From: Ophiura sarsii
Lineage: Eukaryota; Echinodermata; Ophiuroidea; Amphilepidida; Ophiuridae
Assembly (NCBI GenBank): GCA_035610835.1
Contig: CM069449.1
Span: forward strand, 61,466,292 to 61,530,291
DNA: 64,000 nucleotides
Direction: 5' to 3'
A model generated the notes under the pieces. That model was not told the DNA's origin and searched no databases. It was given only the letters and a program-made list of their open reading frames with translations. Each line of letters begins with the position of its first letter. Positions within the stretch are counted from its first letter, which is position 1. The position numbers and the translations under genes are program-made. This document shows, piece by piece, positions 57,508 to 64,000 of this stretch.

Positions 57508-58606
57508 ACAGGCTGTCCCAAAATGATTAGTACCCATCGATGCCCAACGTTCAATCATTTTTGGCATCTTCAAAATCGATGAAATTAGGTCCGTTGTTTT
57601 AAAATTATCTTTGTCATACTGTACTATTTTATTAGAATTTTAGATCATGAATATCGGATTCATCAAACTCAAGATACACTCCATTATGTAAAACATGGTG
57701 ATTTCACCTTTTGACAAAGTGCTAAAAATGTGTGTGCTAGTACAGCTTGTTTGAAAGAAACTTGTGTATTCTCATAATCTCTTGTCTACTCAATATAATC
57801 TTGTGTGTCTTTCTGTAGTAAATGTTATTAGTTATGGGTGTTCAAATCAATAATCATTAATAATTCTTCTCCTTAATTCAATTTAACGGGTAAAAGAAGT
57901 TTGTCACACTTGAGTGACCCCATGCATTGTTTTATTTGACAAGTGTTTAGGGACTTCTAAATGAAATGGCATTTGGTGAATCACTAGTGGCTTAGATTTC
58001 ATTTTCACACATTTGAGAATGGATTTCGTGAGGTTAATCACTAATGGACTATATCATTTGTACCAAGTTTGTAGGAAATTGCATCCCCAATATGAAAAAG
58101 AAGTCTAAGCCACTGCTAATTACCCATGACCACGACTTTATCTGTTTAAATGTCCCTCGAGTTTAGCCTCAAAACTAGCTCATTATAGAAACAAAGCTTG
58201 GGGTCGCTCATGCGTGACGATCCATTTTTACTTTTCAAATTGAGTCAAAATTAAGAAGTATTAATGGTTTAAACAACAATATGATACAACAGCAGTTTAA
58301 AATAGAAAGGAACCATAGATATTATCAGACAAGAGATTACGAAAATGTATTAGTTTCTTTCAAACAAGCTGTTTGAAACACATTTTTCTTGCACTTTGCC
58401 AAAAAGGTGAAATCACCATGTCTTACACAATGGAGTGTAACTTCATTAAAATAAGTCCGATATTCATGATCTAAAATTCTAATGAAAGGGTACAGTATAG
58501 CCAGTATGATGAAAAAACCCCGGATCTAATCTCATTGATTTTGATTATGACAATTTTTATTGAACTGTGGGCATCGATGGGTACTAATCATTTTGGGACA
58601 GCCTGT
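57508..58606. mobile_element. 1.1-kb foldback element, TA-flanked, arms about 330-400 bp
   Basis: ACAGGCTGTCCCAAAATGAT on the left returns as its complement at 58585-58606, with TA on either side. Inner matches go on for hundreds of bp (TTAGATCATGAATATCGG, CATGGTGATTTCACC, GCTTGTTTGAAAGAAAC). The TA target and the CAGGCTGTCCCAAAA end are compatible with a Tc1/mariner-related non-autonomous element. Confidence 0.8.
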
Positions 58607-58676
58607 ATAGGCCATTTATTAGTTTTCATGGAGAAAATTGTGTGTTTTCATGGAAATTCATATATGACAGTTATAT

Positions 58677-59465
58677 AAAGGGGTGAAAAGAAGTAAATCC
58701 AAAAAAAAATTGATCACGTTTTTTTGCATAACTCTTAACATAATCAGATGTTTTGAGAGATTGAAACACTTATGAAAAGCAACTACCCATAGAACGTTTT
58801 TTCATTTCAATATCATTATCACTTTAAAATAGTCACATTTCACAAAAATTATGTTTTCAAAAAAGTGGCACTTTTCAAGATTCTATACGAGTTAGTGTGC
58901 ATAAATCAACACACAATGATGCGTTTTGAACAATTGAAACGTTTATGAAACGTAAAAACCCTTGGCTACCCACACACAGTTTTTTTCTTCTTTTCAATAC
59001 CATGTTTACTTTTCCCAAAACAGTCATATTTCCCCAAAATGATGTTTTCCGAAAAGTGGCACTTTTCAACGATACAGGGAATAACGTGAATTGGCCAGTC
59101 ATGAATGAAATAAAATCATTTCATTTTTAATTTCAAATAAGGACCAGCTAAAGAAAGAAAGACTTTCTTTTAATTGAAAATAAAGACAATTCAAATTAAT
59201 TTTAAACAGCACTGGAGACATTTGTGTAACTTTCTTGCGCGGCATAAGATTTAGAAAAGTGCCACTTTTTCTGAAAACATCATTTTGGGAAAATGTAGTT
59301 TTGGAAAAAGTAAACATGCTATTGAAAAAAAAACTTGCAATAAGTAACTAAGCGCTTTTTGATAAACGTTTCAATTTTTCAAAAGGTACATTTGTGTGTG
59401 GAGTTATGGAAACAAACGTGATCAAATTTTAGGGGGGGGGGGACTTAATTTGTTTGACCCTTTTA
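58677..59465. mobile_element. Foldback element with GTGGCACTTTTC repeats
   Basis: AAAGGGGTGAAAAGAAGTAA and GATCACGTTTTTTTGCATAA on the left match, in complement, 59385-59465 on the right. Inside, AAAAGTGGCACTTTTC and AAAATGATGTTTTC occur in both orientations. Confidence 0.7.
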
Positions 59466-60242
59466 GTTCCAGCATGTCTCATACATGTTGTTTTAGGGAA
59501 ATATCCTCAATATTATGCATTACTTGCAATTTTGAAAATTAACCAAACCGACAATTAATTCCCAATTGTGAGGTAGACTGGGTCCCCGCGTCCCTCTATA
59601 TGGCCGCCATCTTTAAAAATGGCGAACCAAATACAGGGACTGGGAAAATTGTACGCCCAAAAAGTGTGCATCTACTCGTGGAATTCCACGACAAAATACC
59701 AGTACCGAGCATGCGCAGCAACAACAGAAATACCACCTGATTGGTCCAATTCAAAGGCCGTGCGTCGAACGATCGTCACGCTGCGCCACGGGGAGGCAAA
59801 CCGTGCGCCCTTTCGCGTCACGCGATGTACAACGCCGCGTGAAACTACCGGCGCTCTGTGGCGTGACTGGTGCGTGAATAAGCTCATTTTTCACGAATTT
59901 ATCAGCGCACACTTTTAGAACTGTATTTTTTCCAGTCTTCACATTTGAGCACCCTCGCAGGGGCCGTGTGGAAAATCGGGAAGACAGGAGGATCCAGTCT
60001 AATTGTGAGGCAAAACTGTCTTCTACCATGTTTAAATAAAGATATCAATTTACTTCATTATCTTATTATTTGAATTTAAATAAGTTAATCAAGATAAATG
60101 GTTAATTAATTAAATTGTGATTATTGAATTAACATTACCCGCCCCTCCCCCTGTGGCACCAAAACGCAACAGGCATTGACCAGGTGGGAACAAAATCCTT
60201 CTTTTATTTTGTTAAGAGCTGAATAGGACATATTAGACATCA

Positions 60243-60470
60243 ATTTCCCCTTCCCCACACCCCATCAATCAATGTTGGGACACCTTGAACAACTGATGAA
60301 GACATTGTAACATTCCTCAACATTTCATTCGGGGGTTGTATGTTAGCTTTTCCGTTGTAAACGAGTAAGCGTTGCAAGACTTTTTTTACAGGATTATCTT
60401 GACAAAGTGCAAACAAAATCATCTGAATTTGGTTTTTCTCTCATAACTCAAGAACGGAATGTCGAATGAA
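60243..60470 (+). repeat. Local duplication, left copy
   Basis: TTCCCCTTCCCCACACCCCA to AATGTCGAAT is found again at 61661-61882 (CCTTCCCCACACCCCATC..GATAAAGTGCAAACAAAA). The copies flank the SRCR-like exon at 60521. Confidence 0.75.
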
Positions 60471-60520
60471 AACAGAAAGCATTTTAATAGTGAATTATGA
60501 GTTCTTCCTGTTCTCTCTAG

Positions 60521-60930
60521 GTTTGGATGGCAGTAATATTACATATGTCTATGTTTCACGAAACGCACGGCTTACTGGGACAAAATCAAAATTGTTCGGT
60601 AATCTCCAAGTACAATATAACCAAAGCTGGTTACACGTATGTTCCGTTGTAGGGGTGACTACTACTTTAACATTTAAATATGTGCAGACTTTGATTTGTC
60701 CTCATGTCAAAAGTATGGCAATGGTAACATCTGATGCAGATCATTATCAAATTAATGATGACTATGTGTTCTAAAACTTCTGACATGGAGCTGAATTTAT
60801 GTTACAATTCAAAGTTGAAACAAAAACTAAACTTCCTTAAAGCAATTATCAGTGACAGTCCGATGACTTATCCATCCATTCGGCCACGTCGCCAGTTAGA
60901 AAATAAATCGACTTGTTTTGTATTTAATTG
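60521..60930 (+). pseudogene. Gene C SRCR-like exon, frameshifted paralogue of 1937-2296
   Basis: Acceptor TTCTCTCTAG ends at 60520, phase 1. The first 80 codons closely follow gene A's exon (NARLTG..SKLFGNLQVQYNQSW; QTLICPHVK; TSDADHYQ), and the 50 bp of intron before the acceptor match too. The frame then stops at 60773; the remaining similarity (TCFVFNC) lies in another frame, and at the place of gene A's GTAAGT there is only GTAGTACC. Either a pseudo-exon, a sequence error, or an exon with a changed 3' end. Confidence 0.7.
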
Positions 60931-61030
60931 TAGTACCGGACAATAAAAAGTGTAAACTGTGATAGTTTACCACAGTTTACCAAACGTTTACCATGCAGGC
61001 ATTTGGTCCACAATACGCCAGTTTAGCATT

Positions 61031-61484
61031 ATAACCCGTGTTTTAGAGATCGTGCTGTTTATTTACATTATCAATACTAAAAGTAGAACTGTTTATAACC
61101 CGTGGTTTAGAGATCGTGCTGTTTATTTACATTATCAATACTAAAAGTAGAACTGTTTATAACCCGTGTTTTAGAGATCGTGCTCTTTATTTACATTATC
61201 AATACTAAAAGTAAAACTGTTTATAACCCGTGTTTTAGAGATCGTGCTGTTTATTTACATTATCAATACTAAAAGTAGAACTGTTTATAACCCGTGTTTT
61301 AGAGATCGTGCTGTTTATTTACATTATCAATACTAAAAGTAGAACTGTTTATAACCCGTGTTTTAGAGATCGTGCTGTTTATTTACATTATCAATACTAA
61401 AAGTAGAACTGTTTATAACCCGTGTTTTAGAGATCGTGCTGTTTATTTACATTATCAATACTAAAAGTAGAACTGTTTAATACC
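61031..61484. repeat. 64-bp tandem array, seven copies
   Basis: The unit ATAACCCGTGTTTTAGAGAT..TTTACATTATCAATACTAAA recurs at 61031, 61095, 61159, 61223, 61287, 61351 and 61415 with one or two changes per copy. Confidence 0.95.
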
Positions 61485-61660
61485 AAAATAATGACGCATT
61501 AGTCGCAATCACACATTTTGGTAATAGTTTACCATTCTGAGCTGAAATAAAAATGTATACTTATATTTGAAATCCATGGTAAACTGTTATCTATTTTGTT
61601 AGTGTGTTATGAGAGAAAAATCACCCCGGTCTATATCTTAGACAACAATCATGACAATGT

Positions 61661-61882
61661 TCCCTTCCCCACACCCCATCGAATAATGTTAGGACACCTC
61701 GAACATTTACTGAATACATTTAATATTCCTCAACATTAGCACAGGGGAAAGTGGGTGTTAGTTTTCATTTAACGAGTAAGGGTTCCTGGACTTCTTTCCA
61801 GTATTGTCGTGATAAAGTGCAAACAAAACCATCAGAATTTGTTTTTCACACATAACTTAAAAACTTTATGTCGAATAAACTT
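61661..61882 (+). repeat. Local duplication, right copy
   Basis: Matches 60243-60470. In contrast to the left copy, no SRCR exon follows it; after TGTCGAATAAAC the sequences diverge. Confidence 0.7.
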
Positions 61883-62204
61883 CATTACACACGATTTTAG
61901 ATTCAACTATAGGAGTAAGCATTCCAAAACTTTTTTCCAGGATTGTAGGTATTTGCATTTGCCACCTTATAATATTTTTAAAAAAAATCGTAATTTTGAA
62001 AAATATCTTGAAAGTATAGTCTTGAATCTTATAAACAAAACACCAAAAGTAAGCCCCCTCTCAAAATATCGTCATAACATCGTAAGGTAAAACATTTTAC
62101 CACTAAAACTTAGTTAGAAATAATTCTATGATTGTTTCCCAAGTGTTGTTTGAAAATGAAAGATGTCCATGACTTCATGGTTGAATGAGCTCAAATGGAA
62201 GACA
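61883..62204. other. Unassigned sequence
   Basis: AT-rich; I see no exon or element here. Confidence 0.5.
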
Positions 62205-62735
62205 AAAACTGCCTTCGTCCAAAGTGCCGTAAATTAACTGTCGAGAATGAGGAGTAAACGCTTTTGCCAACAAAAATCTCATCTATCAATAAAATATAGC
62301 GTATGAAAACAAACAAAAAACTATGACAGGCGTGGCGTCTTTCAAATATTACAAATAGACATCTCACCGAGGACACTGTCCCCGAGGACTCTGTCCGCTT
62401 TGACAGTTCATCTTCTGGTCCGACAGATGAGTCCTTAAGATTATGTCAAAACCAGAAATATCATGAAGTGTACAAAGCGGACGCACCCTAGCTTCCGCTT
62501 TGATGCACAATCATCATTCCAATTGCGTTGGAAATAGCTGTGCTGAAGTGCACACTGATAGATTTTACTGACAATCTGACAATACTTCACTATTTGTTTA
62601 GATCTCAAATAAGTTTTAGCACGTGGGAGTCTTTCTACTCGATAGTAGATTCATAGAGATTGGACGATCGGTTTTTGATTTGGACTAATTCCATTTAATA
62701 TTAAAGGAACCACAATGGACCAATCACGACGATAT
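62205..62735 (+). repeat. Dispersed element, most complete copy
   Basis: Related to 40207-40681 (reverse), 1-215 and 48770-48900. Landmarks are GTCGAGAATGAGGAGTAAAC, CGAGGACACTGTCCCCGAGG (itself palindromic) and GGACCAATCACGACGATATC. Non-coding. Confidence 0.7.
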
Positions 62736-62769
62736 CGATATCGTTTAGATTCTATTGGTGACGCTACGA

Positions 62770-63115
62770 TATACGAGGAGGAGGTGTAATTCAAAATATG
62801 CCAAATTCACCATTACTTCACCAGTGCATAATATGACTCTCCGTAGTGCTCACAAAATAACTGTTCCTGAAACACGTACCCTACGTTACGCTCGTAGCTC
62901 AATTCCATACATGGTCAAACACTTAAATCATACATTATAGTTCTATTTCCAATCGGGGGTGGGTTGTTTGTGTTATGCATGCTTAGTTATTTCTATGAAT
63001 ATATATTGTTTCTATTGTTATATATATTACATATTGTAAATATTGTTGTAATTCAGCATTTTGCTGCGATAATGATATGTTTATTAAACCTTGAATTGAA
63101 ATTGAAATTGAAAAA
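62770..63115 (+). mobile_element. Non-LTR retrotransposon 3' end
   Basis: A short frame HNMTLRSAHKITVPETRT..SIPYMVKHLN then stop looks like the far C-terminus of jockey/CR1-like reverse transcriptases (YNLRS..K..VP..RT..G..S..Y). It is followed by about 150 bp of AT-rich 3' sequence and the simple tail TTGAATTGAAATTGAAATTG (63091-63112). Confidence 0.55.
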
Positions 63116-63770
63116 TACTTCGTGCTCAAAAAGAAGAAAAAATCTGTCATATGCTCAATAAAGTGTTACATTGACAACTACAAGAATTTGAAGTAGAAAC
63201 ATAATCGGCCGAGTGCACCAATGACGGGTAGCTGAAGAATAGCGCTACCTCGCTAGTAACTGAGGCGTAACCCAAAATTTTGAGAGCGCCAATGCGGGGT
63301 AAGCTACTAGGCTAGTAACTGGCGGGTCATTTACGCTAAATGTTATACCTGACCGGACCCAAGAGTAAGTTGGGGCATAACGTTTTATGCCACAAGTCAG
63401 TCGATTCTAGCAGTATAGCGTACATTTATTGTGAACATTGAAGGGGATGATTCGCTGATGCTGAAGAACCAATTGCACTTGCATGCCCAGGGGGTGTCTA
63501 TTTGAAGTGGAATGTGACCCCTCATAAGCTGGAAGATTTTTATATTTTTGAAAATCCATTCATGCAATTTGGTGATTTTTTTAGTCAAAATTTAGATCAA
63601 TTCCTTTTGCCCATTCAAACACTAATCGCACCGACTTTGGGTCATATTTTGTCCAAGGGTCTTAAATAATGACTAAATACATAAACTTATTATTGTTTTT
63701 ATTAATTAAAAACTGATAAACCAAGTTTCAACATTATTGTGAGTGGAAGGGTAGAAAAAGAAAAAAAAGG
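63116..63770. other. Unassigned sequence
   Basis: Shows GCGCCAATG..GGGTAGC-type short repeats near 63215-63330 (GCTACCTCGCTAGTAACTG and GCTACTAGGCTAGTAACTG). Nothing else is recognised. Confidence 0.45.
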
Positions 63771-63774
63771 ATAT

Positions 63775-63850
63775 CGTGCCGCGCGTGGTCTGGGAATCGA
63801 ACCGGGGTTCCGCGATTAACAAGCGTAGGACACGGTGTCCACGCCACGGA
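63775..63850 (-). mobile_element. tRNA-like SINE head or tRNA pseudogene
   Basis: On the minus strand CCTCCGTGGCGTGGACACC (A-box-like), a GTT-containing loop (CTTGTTAATC) and B-box GGTTCGATTCC occur at tRNA spacing, but the T stem does not pair and the acceptor ends disagree. Therefore it is not scored as a working tRNA. Confidence 0.45.
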
Positions 63851-64000
63851 GGTATTTGTGTTAAGAGGTGTGTTATAATTGTATATAATTGTTTCCATCG
63901 GGTGCTTGTGTTTTTCATTAAAATTGTGCTTTTTGGTGCAATGTTTGTATGTGCCCCTCGCCCAAAATATGTTTGTAATGTCATGATAGTCCTTATTTTT

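Larger units (their letters stand above)
57377..60520. other. Gene C intron with two large foldback elements
   Basis: Contains foldbacks 57508-58606 and 58677-59465, a CpG-rich block at about 59590-60010 with open frames on both strands but no recognisable protein, and the left copy of a local duplication (60243-60470). Confidence 0.5.

Noticed and set aside
59619..60029. Overlapping frames on both strands in a CpG-rich block
   Set aside because: No domain is recognised; CpG-rich DNA lacks stop codons by composition.

Overview
The window is eukaryotic and very rich in transposon remnants. Genes are split into small exons with GT-AG introns, there are tRNA-derived SINEs, CR1-, L2- and L1-like non-LTR relics, a mariner relic, many foldback/MITE elements, and a short (CCCTAA)n tract. 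Receptors combining somatomedin B, SRCR and 7TM domains, with TTAGGG-type repeats, suggest an invertebrate deuterostome (hemichordate, amphioxus or echinoderm grade). That placement is inference, and no species can be named from the sequence alone.

Genes. Three receptor genes lie head to tail on the + strand. Gene A (1937-21364, 5' end outside the window) has three SRCR-type exons, all phase 1-1. They feed a 2.4-kb exon holding a somatomedin B domain, a Cys-rich ectodomain and TM1-TM5, then a last exon with TM6-TM7 and a very short tail. From the first visible exon to the stop the reading frame is continuous (1216 codons including the stop). Gene B (27172-52729) appears complete: 18 exons whose phases all agree, total 1929 nt (642 residues). 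It encodes a signal peptide, a Ser/Thr-rich stalk, a GAIN-like region, a canonical GPS motif (HL|T), a secretin/adhesion-type 7TM and a short tail. One intron uses a GC donor. Gene C (57257 onward) is only partly visible: an EGF-like exon and then an SRCR exon that is a recent paralogue of gene A's first visible exon, duplicated with its flanking intron but frameshifted and without a recognisable donor.

Layout. 1-1900: SINE and foldback repeats. 1937-21364: gene A, whose first intron (2297-11127) is a nest of MITEs with TIR GGCCCTGTCACACC, interrupted by a 3.4-kb CR1-like element. 21365-27171: intergenic, with a telomere-like tract and a 125-bp tandem array. 27172-52729: gene B, with introns full of foldback elements, an L2-like fragment and a mariner relic. 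52730-57256: intergenic repeats. 57257-64000: gene C fragment, large foldback elements, a 64-bp tandem array and non-LTR debris.

How they fit together: all three genes look like cell-surface receptors of the adhesion/secretin-like GPCR type with different extracellular modules. This is what a locus growing by tandem duplication and exon shuffling would look like, since phase 1-1 SRCR and EGF exons can be inserted or duplicated without breaking the frame. The most notable observations are the SRCR + somatomedin B + 7TM architecture of gene A, the duplicated SRCR exon in gene C, a 33-nt exact antisense copy of gene B exon 3 plus its splice donor inside a foldback upstream of gene B, and MITEs carrying TACGYT motifs every 10-11 bp, close to one helical turn.
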